A stretch of DNA of 64,000 bases from Brachionus koreanus. Lineage: Eukaryota; Rotifera; Eurotatoria; Ploima; Brachionidae. The stretch covers positions 2,799,917 to 2,863,916 of the forward strand of contig PJRA01000048.1 in the NCBI GenBank assembly GCA_016987375.1. The letters are read 5' to 3'. Position 1 is the stretch's first letter; each line of letters starts with the position of its first letter. Positions 12,101 through 25,270 of this stretch are shown piece by piece. A program made the translations under genes and the position numbers. The notes under the pieces were generated by a model. The model searched no databases, had not been told where the DNA came from, and was given only the letters and a program-made list of their open reading frames with translations.

Positions 12101-15100
12101 CAAAACATGGAAAGAAATAATCAAACAAGTTCTGGTTGACAAGCATTGTATGAGTGTGGTAAAGATTGACAAAATGTTGGAAAGATTTAAAAAATCAAAT
12201 GAACTATTGGAACAAGTATTAAAAGGTTTGAACGCTTATTTGGAAAAAAAGAGACTTTTTTTTGCCAGATTTTTCTTTTTGTCAAATGATGAACTATTGG
12301 AAATTTTGTCCGAAACTAAAGATCCAACTCGTGTGCAACCACATCTTAGAAAATGTTTTGAAGGCATAGCTGCAGTCGAATTTACCGAATCAATGGACAT
12401 AACTCACATGAAGAGTAGCGAAGGTGAAGTAGTTTTGTTGAAAGACGTCATATCAACGTCCAAAGCTCGTGGTCAAGTTGAAAAATGGCTTTTAGAATTG
12501 GAATCGGACATGATAGCGTCAGTGCGCATGACAATTGCTGAATCTCTAAAAGTATATGAAAGCACGCCAAGAACTACTTGGGTTCGTGAGTGGATGGGTC
12601 AAGCTGTCCTATGTGTGACTGCTTACTTTTGGACGATAAACATTCATAAATCAATTCGTGAGGGACATAAATCACTAGCTGATTATTTAGAGCTGAATAA
12701 CAGTCAAATAAATGATATAGTAACTCTAGTTAGAGGAAATTTATCCAAACAAAATAGAACCACTTTAGGAGCTCTGGTCGTACTAGATGTACATGCCAGA
12801 GATGTATTAGAGAGTCTAGTAGAAAATAAAGTATCAGCTGAAGATGATTTTCAATGGCTAAGTCAATTGAGATATTATTGGGAAGAAGACAACATGGTAA
12901 CTAGAATGATAAACGCTTCTTTAAAATATGGCTATGAATATCTGGGAAATTCAGGCCGCTTGGTAATTACACCGTTGACAGATCGTTGTTATCGTACTTT
13001 GTTTAGTGCACTTCATTTGCATTTGGGAGGTGCGCCTGAAGGTCCTGCTGGTACGGGCAAAACAGAAACAACCAAAGATTTGGCCAAAGCAGTAGCTAAA
13101 CAATGTGTTGTTTTCAATTGTTCTGATGGTTTGGACTATATTGCATTGGGAAAATTTTTCAAAGGTCTTGCCTCATGTGGTGCATGGTCTTGTTTCGATG
13201 AATTTAATCGAATTGATCTTGAAGTACTATCAGTAGTTGCACAGCAAATTTTAACAATTCAACGAGGTATTAACAGTGGTTCGGACATGATTGTATTTGA
13301 AGGAACAGAAATACGCTTAGATCCTTCATGTGCTGTATTCATTACAATGAATCCCGGCTATGCTGGTAGATCTGAACTACCGGACAATTTGAAAGCCTTA
13401 TTCAGGCCTGTAGCTATGATGGTACCTGATTATGCTATGATTGCAGAGATTTCTCTATACTCATTTGGATTTATAAATGCCAGACCGCTAAGCGTCAAAA
13501 TTGTGGCCACATATAGATTATGTTCAGAGCAATTGTCAAGTCAACATCACTATGACTATGGTATGCGTGCTGTAAAATCAGTGTTGACTGCTGCTGGAAA
13601 TCTCAAGCTAAAGTATCCAAATGAAAACGAAGATATAATTATGTTGCGTTCGATTATTGACGTTAATTTGCCTAAATTTTTGTCGCATGACTTGCCGCTA
13701 TTTCACGGTATAACCAGTGATTTGTTTCCTGGTGTGGTTCTACCAAAGCCTGACTATGATGTTCTAAACGAGGCTATTGCCGAAGTATGCAAAAAAACTA
13801 ATTTACAAAATACGGATTTTTTTGTAGAAAAAATTCAACAAATTTACGAAATGATGATTGTAAGACATGGTTTCATGATTGTTGGTTCACCATTCGGTGG
13901 AAAAACTTGTGCTTATAGGACTTTGGCCGGAGCTTTGGCTGAAGTACATGAAAAAAAACTAATGGACGAAAATAAAGTACAAATAATTGTCATGAATCCA
14001 AAAAGCATTACAATGGGACAACTTTATGGTCAATTTGATCCTGTTTCTCATGAATGGTCAGACGGTATTTTAGCTGTAAGCTATCGAAAATTTTCTCAAG
14101 ACACTACACCGGATCGCAAATGGTTACTTTTTGATGGTCCAGTAGACGCTGTTTGGATCGAAAACATGAACACTGTGTTGGATGATAACAAAAAATTGTG
14201 TTTAATGAGCGGTGAGATAATTCAGCTATCACCTACTACTAATTTGATCTTTGAACCTATGGATCTTGAACAAGCATCACCAGCAACTGTGTCTCGTTGT
14301 GGAATGATTTACATGGAACCGTCTAGTTTGGGATGGCGTCCAATATTAAAATCTTGGCTGAACACTCTACCAACCACATTCGATGACAAATTGAAAAAAG
14401 TTTTGACCGACATGTTTGAAAGATTCATTGATCCTTGCTTACAGTTAATTAGAAAAGGTGGCCTAAAAGAACTTGTTGGAACATCGAACACAAATTTAGT
14501 TAAGGCATGCATGAACTTACTAGATTGCTTATTCGATAAATTTCAAGATGCCAAAAAATTTGCCTACTATGATCCAAAAGAAGTAGTGATTTGGATAGAA
14601 GGAATGTTTATATTCTCTCTCGTTTGGTCAATTGGTGCTCCTTTGAACTCGGACAGTCGAGAAAAAATCGACCATTTTATTCGAAAACTTCTTGTCGAAG
14701 GAATAAACGAGGAAGAAAAAGCAAAACTTGGCATATTGGACACTGTTGAGCCACCCAGTAAAAAATATGACATTGAACTGCCTGAAAAAGGGCTGATTTT
14801 TAATTATAAATTTATAACTGAGAAAGAAGAAGAATCAGAAGAGACACCTGCACCAGCTGAAGATGAACAGGGCACAAAATACTGGGAACCATGGAGTTTG
14901 GCTTTGGCATCAGTTCCACCCATATCTAAAGACGCTTTATTCAATGAAATTATTGTTGAAACAGTCGATACAATTCGTTATACTTATCTAATGGATATTT
15001 TAATAACTCATCAAAAGCCAGTGCTATTTATTGGTCCAACTGGTACAGGAAAATCAGCTTATGTTACTGAATATTTGCTTAAGAAAACAAATAAAGATGT

Positions 15101-18100
15101 TTATAAACCTGTTTTGATTAATTTTTCAGCTCAGACATCTCACAATCAGACCCAGGATATTATCATGTCAAAATTGGACAAAAGACGTAAAGGAGTTTTT
15201 GGTCCACCATTTGGCCAAAAATGTGTTGTATTTGTTGATGATGTAAACATGCCCCAAGTAGAAACCTATGGAGCACAAGGACCTATTGAGCTATTAAGAC
15301 AATGGTATGATCATTGGAATTGGTATGATAGAAAAGATCAATCTAAAATAAATCTAATTGATATACAGCTTATGTGTGCTATGGGTCCACCTGGTGGAGG
15401 TCGTAACAATGTAACGCCTCGCTTTTTGCGCCATTTTAATATAATTTCTATTAACGAATTTGATGATAAGACCATGAAGACCATATTCTCTAAAATACTT
15501 GATTGGCACATAATGATTAAAAATTTTGCCGAACCATTTAGAGCACTTGCACCAAAAATTATTGAAGCATCATTGTCAATTTATAAGGAGGCAATGAAAA
15601 ATTTGTTACCGACTCCGGCTAAATCGCACTATATTTTCAATCTGAGAGATTTTTCCAGAGTGGTACAAGGTTTGACACTGAGTGAGCCTGAAAGTTGCTC
15701 GGATGTTAATGCAATGCAGAGACTTTGGATACATGAAATATTCAGAGTTTACTATGATCGTTTAGTTGATGATACGGACAGAAAATGGTTGTATGAGCAC
15801 ACAGTGAAATGTGTGAGTGATTATCTTGGAGAAAATTTTCATTCTTTATTAGCTCATTTGGATACTGAAGCAAGCAGTCAGGTGACTGAGGACAATTTGA
15901 GAAGTCTGATGTTTTGTGACTTTGGCGATCCAAAAAACGAAGCTAGACGTTATTTGGAAGTTGACAATTTAGGAAGTTTAAGAACTATTGTTGAGGGTCA
16001 TTTAGACGAATATAATCAGATAAATAAGAGGCCAATGCATTTGGTTATGTTTAGATTTGCCATTGAGCATGTGAGTAGAATATCTAGAGTGCTTAAGCAA
16101 CCAAGAAGCCATGCTTTATTAGTTGGTGTCGGAGGCTCAGGCCGTCAATCATTGACCAAACTTGCAGCTCATATGGCTGAATACGAGTTATTTCAAGTAG
16201 AAATCAGCAAAAGTTACACTACCAATGAATGGCATGATGATTTAAAAAGAATATTGAGAAAGTCGACAGAAACAGATCAGCATGGTGTATTTCTGTTTTC
16301 TGATAATCAAATAAAAGATGAATCATTTCTGGAAGATATAAATAATCTATTAAATGCAGGCGAGGTTCCAAATTTGTTTCCAGCCGATGAAAAACAAGAA
16401 ATATGTGATAAAATGAGATCATTAGATCGCCAAAGAGATAAATCAAAACAAACAGATGGTTCACCCGTTGCTCTTTTTAATATGTTTGTGCAAAGATGTA
16501 GAGATCAGCTGCATATTGTTTTGGCAATGAGTCCTATTGGAGATGCATTTAGAACCAGATTAAGAAAATTTCCCTCCTTAGTCAATTGTTGTACTATTGA
16601 TTGGTTTCAGGTAACAAAAAAATTAATCTTTATTAAATTAGTTTTTTTAATGCTAATTACTTTTTTCTTACTAAACTCTCAATATTATTTATTTATTTAA
16701 TTAAAGTATTTAATTAAATCGAAAAATTTTAATTTGATTTTATATAAAATCAAATATCTGTTTTACAATTTAGTGAAAAAATTAATGTGTAATATATAAT
16801 AATATATTTATAATCAAGATTGTTTGATATATAAAACTCTATTAAGTTAAAATAGTATTTTATGGAATCAGTTAGTTCAAAATTGTTCGACACATCAATC
16901 AATCAACGAACACTGAATTTTTGATCATATTCATTGCAATTTATATGAGTTTAATTTTTTACTTTTGACAATTGTTTAATGAAAGAAGTATTTTCTATTA
17001 ATCTTTTCAAGTATTTTATCTGATAATCTTTTCATATATACTCAAATAAATTTTTAAATATATAACTATTGTAAATTATATATTAAATAATATTTGTTAT
17101 ATAATCTAACTCATAAAACTATAAATAATTTAGATATATATATTTAATAACTAGATAAAATTTAATAAATAGAAAGACTAGAAAGCAAATCAACGTACAA
17201 TTGACAATTTCAACATTCTTTTAACTTTTGAAACTTTAAAATTTCAATTTTTAAAAAAACTGCAAATATGCAATGCAATGAAATTGCGCATTTGAAATTT
17301 TTTAGCTTAAAGAGCAAATTGAAAATTGATTAAAAATTTTACTTGGTTATTTTGAGCCATTTTTTTAACTTGAAACTTACTCATTCATTTATTAACCAAA
17401 AGTTTAGTTTATTAAATAAAAATTAATATTCTAGCTTTATTTCAAAATTAATTTATAAGTTAGAAAATATTAAATATTATTTAGAAAAAAAGATCTTATT
17501 TCGATGAACCAAATAAATTTCATAATAGAATCGTTTAATATTAAAAAAAAAACCTTAATTTAATCGAGTTAGTTTTTTTGTCTAATTCAAAAAATTTGCT
17601 TTTAAAAAATTCTTGCTTGCTTAGAATCTAAGAAGAATATTCAATAAATAAAAATTATATTCATAGTTTTTAATTGCTTTTTTTGATATAAAAAATTAAA
17701 ATTGAAAAATAATTTTTTTTTCTATAATTTTTAGCCTTGGCCTGAAGATGCTCTAGAAGCAGTAGCATCTCGTTCATTTGAAGAAATAGATTTATCGCCC
17801 GAGGATCTTAAAGGCTGCATAGAGTCATGCAAATTCTTTCATACATCAACCCAAGCTTTGTCACAAAAATTCCTCGCTCATTTAGATCGTCACAATTATG
17901 TCACTCCGACATCTTATCTTGAGCTTATCAGCACATTCAAGAATCTACTAGACAAACAGAGACAGTAATATACAAAAAATTTTAATTAAAAATTTATATC
18001 TGTTTAATTTAATATTTTAATCAAGAACAACAATTAAGGCAAAAAGTCGCTATGAAGTTGGTCTTGAAAAGCTCGAATCGGCTTCAAATCAAGTGGCTGA

Positions 18101-21100
18101 TATGCAAGTTGAACTAAAAGAATTACAGCCTCAATTGATTGTTGCAAGTCAAGAAGTAGACGCTAACACACTTATTGTTGAAAAGGAATCCATCGAGGTA
18201 TCCAAAGTAGAAAAAGTAAGTTCTGTTTCTGTTTTATATCATAACATGTATAAAAAGTCCGATACTGAAACATTTTCCTAAAACTTAAATGTTTCTTTTA
18301 TTTACAGCTCTATCCTTAATTTCATTTTATTACTTGTTTAAAAAACCACGGGAAAGCTCAAATATGAGCGTTCCAAGTGGTCCGCAAGGCTTGCCGATCT
18401 TGGGTAATATACTTCAGCTTGGAGATAGGCCTCATGAAAAAATGTTCGAATGGAGCAACAAATATGGCCCTATATACAGAGTTTACCTTGGTTCCGAACT
18501 AGTTGTTGTGCTAAACGGAACTGACACTGTGCGCGAAGCTCTAATTCAAAATGAAGAGGAATTTGCAGGCAGACCTAAACTGTACATGATTCATGCTACT
18601 TTAAAGGGAAAAGGTCTCATTTCTTCACCTTACAATTCAGATTTTAATGAGCACAAAAAATTTTTGCAGACTTCATTAAATAAATTTGGCAGACGTAGAT
18701 CTAGTCTTGAAGTAAATTGTCTACAGACTATTCGCGAAACACTTGATGAATTCAGAGAACGAATAGACAATAACTTTGAGTATACTAATAGCCAAATGCG
18801 TAATAATATAAGTCGAATAGCATCACAGAATGTGCTTACAATGACGTTTGGCACGCGCATGCATGACAAAAAGCTATTCTCGCATTTGATGGATCTTATT
18901 ACGGAAAATTTTGAGAATACTGCCGTAGCAGCTGCATTCAATTTTTTGCCTGTTACAAGAATTTTCAAGACTTTTATTTTACGCAATGTGCTAAGATGTT
19001 CAGAATTTCTAAATAATTTAATATCGGAAAAATTGGAAGAATACCACGAAGACATGGATGAATTTGATTTACCATCTGAAAAGTATGAATCAAATATAAT
19101 TGAATGCTATTTAAAAGAACTTTTGAACAATGTTTGCTTATATGATAAAACAGTAGTTGAATCGCTCTATGCCACTGATCGAACAGCTTCATATAATTGT
19201 CTTTCAAGACGTCTTACTGAAAAGAGACGTAGTTCACTAAGTATTGAATTAGTCAATAGCATGAACAAATTTAGAAGAAAATCTCGGTACACATCTTTTA
19301 GCTTTGACCATTTGAGTTCTATTGTTCAAGATCTGTTTATTGCTGGTACGGAAACTATTTCCACATCACTTAATTGGGCTATTATTTACGCAGCCAAATA
19401 TTCCGAATATCAGGATAAGCTAATAAATGAAATAGATGGTGTGCTTGGCAAAGAAAAGCTTCCCACTGAATCCGATCGGTCTAAATTAAACTTTGTACAG
19501 GCTTTTTTAAATGAAACAATGAGAATAGTATCTGCCGGACCTATTTTAGTGCCAAGATCAACAACAAAAGATATTGTATTTAGGGGTTTTAAAATTCCTG
19601 AAAACACTTTCATAATGGCAAATATATGGTCGTGCATGCGCGATCCTCATTACTGGTCAGAGCCAAATGAGTTTCGACCAGAAAGATTTTTGGACAAATA
19701 TGGAAACTTTGTGTGCAAGAATCCGGCTATGGTTCCATTCGGTATAGGGAAACGGGCTTGTATTGGCGAAAGCATTGCAAGGCTTCAAATGTTCTTGATA
19801 TTTACTAGTTTATTGCAAAAATTTCACTTTTCTTTTGCCAAAAGTGAAGAGTTAAATGATGAAAAACTAATGAAGGGAATTCCCGGTGTCGGGCTTAGCC
19901 CTCCCCATATATCTCTTAAGCTTAGGTTAAGATGATATGATTGATTAATTGTTGAGTAGAAAATTTTAGTTAAATAATGCCCGGTGTATCATTTGTTTTT
20001 TGTAGTGTCAAATTAGAAAATAAAATTAAGTTTAAAAAAAAGAGAAGAATTTTTGACTTTATTATAAATTGGTTGATTTTAAATCAAAAATATTTACACT
20101 AGAAGCACCAAGCATTTTTTCATGTTTTTTAATTCAAAAATATCTTATAAAAAACGAAAATAATTTTATAAAGTAATGTCATTTTTCTAAAGGAAATTTT
20201 AAAATCTACATAAATCTAAAAAGATATATTTATTTGAAAAATCTATTCAAAAGGTACGAAGATTTTACAAAACACAAAAATTTTTCAAACGAGTCTTGAC
20301 TCGTTTGGTACTTCTTGTGTTAAATTAAGTATTTACAAACAACTAAAATTTTTAAAATCTTGTCTTCTTTTATTTTAAACCAAAAAAAAATTCATAAATT
20401 TAATTATATTTAATTTAATTTGCATGATTAATCCATTAATTTTCTAAATAATCCATTAAATTGAATAAAAAATATTTTTAATTAATCAAATATGAATATC
20501 TTTTTAAAAATTTAAAAAATTTTCTCCATTTTACCAATTCTCAAATATGTATTCACTGATATACCCCTTAAAAAAATTAAAGTTAAAAGAAACAAACAAA
20601 TAATTTCAAGTCATTTTACAATTCTTTTTGTCAAATTAAAGACTACTTAGAAAAATTTTGCCGGTCTAAAATTTGACTAAAAATTTTTTTGCACAAATCC
20701 TTCTTCAATTCCCAAAGATTATTAGCTAAAGAAGCAAGTATTTCTATTGAATAGATCAAAAATTAGTGACTCAATGTTGAATAAAAATGTTGAAATTTTC
20801 TTAATTCAATAATAAAAAATGAAATTAATAGGATATGATAAAAATAAATTTTTACCTTTTACTTATAGTTTTTTATTTTAACTCATTTTAAAAGGTTGTA
20901 AAAGCTGATGAAGAAGTTGCAAATGAACAAGCAAAAGTAGCTAAGGGTATCAAAGACGAGTGTGATTCCGATTTGGCTCAAGCAATGCCCATTTTGAATG
21001 CAGCTTTAGCTGCATTGGATACAATTACTCAAAATGATATCACCTTATTAAAAAAAATGAATTCTCCCCCACCTGGAGTTCGTCTTGTAATGGAAGCTGT

Positions 21101-24100
21101 ATGTGTACTTAAAGGTATTAAGCCAGAAAGAGTTAATGATTCAAGTGGAAAAAAAATAGATGATTACTGGAAACCTTCACAAAAATTAGTAAGCGAAATG
21201 AAATTTTTGGAGAGCTTGCTATCATTCGACAAAGATAATATTCCACCAAATATTATGAAGACAATTAGAGAGAAGTACATTCCAAATGCGGATTTTGTAC
21301 CAGAAAAAATTAAGAATGCTTCATCTGCAGCCGAGGGATTATGTAAATGGGTTCGTGCCATGGATCAATATGACAAAGTGGCAAAGGTTGTTGCACCAAA
21401 AAAAGCAAAGCTCAAAGAGGCTGAAGGTTCATTGGCTGTGGCTATGGAATCGCTAGAAACCAAACGAAGTCAGTTAAGGGAAGTTCAAGCCAAATTAAAA
21501 AAACTTACAGATGAGCTGGAATCTAACAAGCAAAAGAAACAAAAACTGGAATTCCAGGTTGACTTGTGTCAAAAAAAATTAGAGCGAGCCGAAGCTTTAA
21601 TTGGTGGTTTGGGCGGTGAAAAACTTCGATGGACCCAAGCTGCACATGATCTTGGCATACAATATGAAAATTTAACTGGAGATATTTTACTATCTTCAGC
21701 TGTTGTAGCTTACTTAGGAGCTTTTACAGCAGCATTCCGTCAAGTATTTAAAAAAAATTAATTTTAAATTTATTTTTAATTTTTTTATTTCAATTAGGAG
21801 CAAATAAACGACTGGTGCTCATATGTTCAGTCTAAGAATATACCGCGATCAAACCATTTTTCATTAATTCAAAATCTTGGAGACCCAGTAAAAATTAGAT
21901 CATGGAATATTTCTGGTTTACCAAGTGACACGTTCTCAGTAGAAAACGGCATAATTTTAGACAATGCAAGACGTTGGCCTTTAATGATCGATCCGCAAGG
22001 TCAAGCTAATAAATGGATCAAACATATGGAAAAACCAAACAATTTAGCTCTAATTAAACTAACAGATTCTGATTATGTAAGAACTTTGGAGAATTGTATA
22101 ACTTTTGGAAATCCAGTAAAAAAAAAATTTATTCAAACGAAAAAAAATTATTTTTATTTTTGTTCTAGTGTCTTTTGGAAAATGTTGGTGAAGAATTGGA
22201 TCCATTATTGGAGCCTCTGTTACTCAAACAGACTTTCAAGCAGGGCGGCAGTTTATGCATCAAGCTAGGTGATCAAATAATAGAATATGCGCCTGATTTT
22301 AGATTTTACATAACTACAAAGCTCAGAAATCCTCACTATCTTCCTGAAACATCTGTCAAGGTCACTTTACTAAACTTTATGATAACAACAGAGGGTCTAG
22401 ATGATCAATTGCTCGGTATTGTGGTTGCCAGAGAAAGACCTGAATTGGAAGAGGAGAAAAACGCTCTCATTCTTCAATCAGCTGAAAACAAGAAACAACT
22501 GAAAGAAATTGAAGATAAAATTCTTGAAGTTTTGTCCACGTCAGAGGGTAATATATTAGAAGATGAGACTGCCATTAAAGTATTGTCATCGTCTAAAATT
22601 TTGTCTAATGAAATATCTGAAAAACAAGCTATTGCCGAAGAGACTGAGAAGAAAATTGACGAAGCTCGCATGGGCTACCGACCTATTGCTATACATTCAA
22701 CTATTTTATTCTTTTCAATTGCTGATTTAGCCAATATTGAGCCTATGTACCAATATTCACTTACATGGTTCGTAAATTTATTTATCATGTCAATTGACAA
22801 TTCAGACAAAAGTGAGGACTTGCAAAAAAGATTGGAAAATTTGCGAGAACACTTTACCTATTCGTTGTATAGCAATATATGTAGATCTTTATTTGAAAAA
22901 GATAAACTTCTATTTTCGTTTCTCTTATGTGTTAATTTGCTTAAACATGATAAATTGATAGATGAAGAAGAGTGGAGATTTTTATTAACAGGAGGTGTTG
23001 GCTTGGATAATCCATATACAAATCCAACAGCCTGGCTACCAGCCAAATCGTGGGACGAAATATGCCGATTAGATACCCTTCATGCATTTAAAGATTTGCG
23101 TAAAAAGTTTTTGGGTCAAAAAGATCAATGGAAAATTGTTTATGACAGTGTGGAGCCTTATAAAGAAAGTTTTCCAGGTGAATGGAATGAATTAAAAGAC
23201 TTTCAGCGTTTGTGTGTCGTTAGATGCATTCGTCCGGACAAAATCATACCAATGGTTCAAAAATTTGTTAGTGAGAATCTTGGCCAAAAATATATTGAGC
23301 CTCCTCCATTTGACTTGGCTAAATCATACGCAGACTCTTTTTGTACCACACCTCTTATATTTGTTTTATCACCAGGAGGAGATCCCATGTTGGCTTTGTT
23401 GAAATTCGCCGATGACATGGGCTTTAGTGGTTCAAAGTTACAATCTTTATCACTAGGTCAAGGTCAAGGTCCAATAGCTCTAAAGATGATTTCTCAGGGA
23501 ATTAAAGATGGCACTTGGGTTGTGTTACAAAATTGTCACTTGGCTGCTTCATGGATGACAACTTTGGAAAAAATAGCTGAGGATTTAAACCCTGATCAGA
23601 CCCATCCTGATTTTAGACTTTGGCTTACAAGCTATCCATCAGACAAATTTCCAGTTAGTATACTTCAAAATGGTGTAAAAATGACAAATGAACCACCCAA
23701 AGGTCTAAGATTTAATGTTCTAAGATCATATCTTTCTGATCCGATTTCAGATCCTGATTTTTTTTCATCTGTAAAAGATCAGCATGCTTGGAAAAAATTA
23801 CTTTTCAGTCTTTGCTTTTTCCATGCTATAGTTCAGGAAAGAAGAAAATTTGGACCTATTGGATGGAATATTCCATATGAATTTAATGAGACTGATTTAC
23901 GTATATCTGTACAGCAATTGGCAATGTTTTTAAATCAATATGACGAAGTCCAATATGCTGCTCTTAAATATTTGACTGGTGAGTGTAACTATGGTGGTAG
24001 AGTAACGGACGATAAGGATCGTCGAACTTTGAATTCAATATTGGAGAAATTTTATTGTAAAGAAGTTGTCGAGGATGAAAATTATAAGTATGATGAAACT

Positions 24101-25270
24101 GGCCTTTATTATGCTCCCAAAGATGGCGATTATGACAGCTATTTGAATTACATTAATCAATTACCAATAATAAGTGATCCAAACATTTTTGGTATGCACC
24201 AAAATGCAGATATTACCAAAGATCAAAATGAAACAAAACTTTTATTTGACAATATACTGTTGACACAAGGTAAGGGAAGTGGTGGCGGAAGTGATGGCAA
24301 ATCTGAAGATGATATAATTGGTCAAGTAGCAGGAGACATTTTGGCTAAGCTTCCTAAAAATTTTGATACCGAAGCTGCTTTGAGAAGATATCCAACAGAA
24401 TACAGCCAAAGCATGAATACAGTATTGGTACAAGAAATGACCAGATTCAATCGTTTATTATCAATAGTTAGATCAAGCTTAATTGATATTCAAAAAGCTA
24501 TTAAAGGTCTTGTAGTTATGAATTCCGACCTAGAGGAGGTCTATTTGAGTTTAATGACAGGAAAAATTCCCAATATGTGGAAAAAGAGATCTTATCCGTC
24601 ACTTAAGCCCTTGGGAAGCTATGTTAATGACTTTTTAGCTCGTCTAAAATTTTTACAAGTAACTAAATAGAAAATTTTTTTTTTAGTTTTTACAAAAATA
24701 TTTTTAAACTTAATATTTTTTCAAATAAAAGGATTGGTATAACGATGGTGCACCAAGTACATTCTGGGTATCAGGATTCTTTTTTACACAAGCTTTTTTG
24801 ACTGGTGTACAACAAAATTTTGCTAGAAAATATACAATCCCTATTGATTTGCTATCTTTTGATTATGAGGTGATGGATGACAAAGAGCCGTCTACACCAC
24901 CAGAAGATGGTGCATATATAAAAGGCTTGTTTTTGGACGGAGCAAGATGGGATCGTAAAACAAGACGTCTAGCCGAATCGTTACCAAAGCAGTTGCAAGA
25001 TCCAATGCCAATTATTTTGATTATACCTATTAAAAAAGATGATATTCTGCCTAAACCGACCTATACAGCACCGGTTTATAAAACGAGCGAAAGAAGAGGA
25101 GTTTTGTCTACTACTGGACATAGCACAAACTTTGTTATTTCTATGCGATTAACATCCGATAAGCCAGAAAGTCATTGGATCGGAAGAGGTAATAACCATA
25201 ATTTAGTATCTAATGTTTTAATAATTTAAATTTTTAAGGAACTGCTTTGCTATGTCAAATGGATAATTAG
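6140..25270 (+). CDS. DNAH7: Axonemal inner-arm dynein heavy chain, DNAH7 type
   Basis: Thirteen exons give 4060 aa, close to human DNAH7 (about 4,020): 6140-6157, 6205-6593, 6645-7271, 9929-10301, 10352-10764, 10814-16610, 17735-17964, 18026-18215, 20895-21743, 21798-22115, 22169-24658, 24732-25188, 25239-25270. All joins keep phase. The tail region holds the DNAH7-like [16 protein letters not shown] (exon 3) and [20 protein letters not shown] (exon 4). Walker A motifs mark AAA1 (GPAGTGKT, about residue 1350), AAA2 (GSPFGGKT, about 1630), AAA3 (GPTGTGKS, about 2015) and AAA4 (GVGGSGRQS, about 2375). Exons 7-9 encode the stalk coiled coil and microtubule-binding tip. The C-terminus is [14 protein letters not shown]. 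Role: ATP-driven motor of a single-headed inner dynein arm in motile cilia. The six-codon first exon is inferred, so the true start could differ. Introns 3 and 8 host other genes. The choice of DNAH7 over DNAH3 or DNAH12 rests on remembered motifs. Confidence 0.95.
7358..7550 (-). mobile_element. piggyBac-like MITE, copy A (dynein intron 3)
   Basis: Bounded by TTAA at both ends. Read on the minus strand it matches the copies at 20094 and 52421: end motif AACACnAGAAGC, an internal ACTCGTTTG block, and the conserved piece around CTTTTGAATAGA. It has no coding capacity. TTAA target sites and CMYT-type ends are typical of piggyBac-related non-autonomous elements. This is the most diverged of the three copies. 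Confidence 0.6.
7829..8163. mobile_element. Foldback element with long imperfect inverted repeats (dynein intron 3)
   Basis: Arms of about 97-99 bp (7829-7927 and 8066-8163) are imperfect reverse complements. Both contain an AGGATCC core, a TCAAGTTCTTAAT-like block and TAAGCAGTACAT. About 140 bp separates them. It has the structure of a MITE or foldback element. No transposase frame is present. Confidence 0.6.
8527..9253 (-). CDS. Secreted protein of unknown function nested in dynein intron 3
   Basis: I do not recognise this family. Two exons (9040-9253 and 8527-8981) join across a 58 nt intron (GTATTC...ATAAG) into a 222 aa frame. Residues 1-23 ([23 protein letters not shown]) form a clear signal peptide, and cleavage before QPLANPF is likely. 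The rest has no membrane span strong enough to call, four Cys (GKC, LLC, LEC, NCW) and three N-glycosylation sequons (NGT, NET, NKT). A basic stretch [11 protein letters not shown] follows the first helix, and the tail is Lys-rich. The acceptor was chosen because the nearer CAG would put the Cys-containing frame out of phase. The gene lies wholly inside dynein intron 3 on the opposite strand. A secreted structural or immune-type protein is possible, but nothing in the sequence decides it. Confidence 0.6.
18289..19935 (+). CDS. Cytochrome P450, CYP2-clan-like, intronless, nested in dynein intron 8
   Basis: A 548 aa P450 in one uninterrupted frame. An N-terminal anchor ([17 protein letters not shown]) is followed by a proline hinge, [10 protein letters not shown], as in microsomal enzymes. 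The I-helix motif AGTET lies near residue 352, the ExxR motif ETMR near 408, and RPERF follows. The heme loop is [12 protein letters not shown] with the thiolate Cys near 491. It is about 50 residues longer than a typical CYP2 because of extra Ser/Arg-rich sequence before the I-helix. Predicted role: a membrane-bound monooxygenase of the endoplasmic reticulum; the substrate is unknown. The gene is on the same strand as the dynein. Its ATG is only 73 nt past the exon 8 donor and 8 nt after the stop that ends intron read-through. TTTTATTTACAG just after the ATG resembles an acceptor, so an upstream spliced first exon is possible. Confidence 0.93.
   Translation: MFLLFTALSLISFYYLFKKPRESSNMSVPSGPQGLPILGNILQLGDRPHEKMFEWSNKYGPIYRVYLGSELVVVLNGTDTVREALIQNEEEFAGRPKLYMIHATLKGKGLISSPYNSDFNEHKKFLQTSLNKFGRRRSSLEVNCLQTIRETLDEFRERIDNNFEYTNSQMRNNISRIASQNVLTMTFGTRMHDKKLFSHLMDLITENFENTAVAAAFNFLPVTRIFKTFILRNVLRCSEFLNNLISEKLEEYHEDMDEFDLPSEKYESNIIECYLKELLNNVCLYDKTVVESLYATDRTASYNCLSRRLTEKRRSSLSIELVNSMNKFRRKSRYTSFSFDHLSSIVQDLFIAGTETISTSLNWAIIYAAKYSEYQDKLINEIDGVLGKEKLPTESDRSKLNFVQAFLNETMRIVSAGPILVPRSTTKDIVFRGFKIPENTFIMANIWSCMRDPHYWSEPNEFRPERFLDKYGNFVCKNPAMVPFGIGKRACIGESIARLQMFLIFTSLLQKFHFSFAKSEELNDEKLMKGIPGVGLSPPHISLKLRLR
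20094..20323 (+). mobile_element. piggyBac-like MITE, copy B (dynein intron 8)
   Basis: The left end is CACTAGAAGCACCAAGC and the right end is TTGGTACTTCTTGTG then TTAA. The ends are inverted repeats, with a subterminal ACGAGTC/GACTCGT palindrome. It closely matches copy C at 52421-52644 along its length. The left flank reads TTTA instead of TTAA. Non-coding. Confidence 0.7.

Noticed and set aside
16611..16700. Dynein frame extending to a stop at 16700 as a gene end
   Set aside because: CAG|GTAACA is a good donor and the next conserved dynein segment ([11 protein letters not shown]) resumes at 17735 in phase.
18630..19055. 141-codon minus-strand frame in the P450
   Set aside because: Antisense shadow of the P450; the plus strand has all the family motifs.
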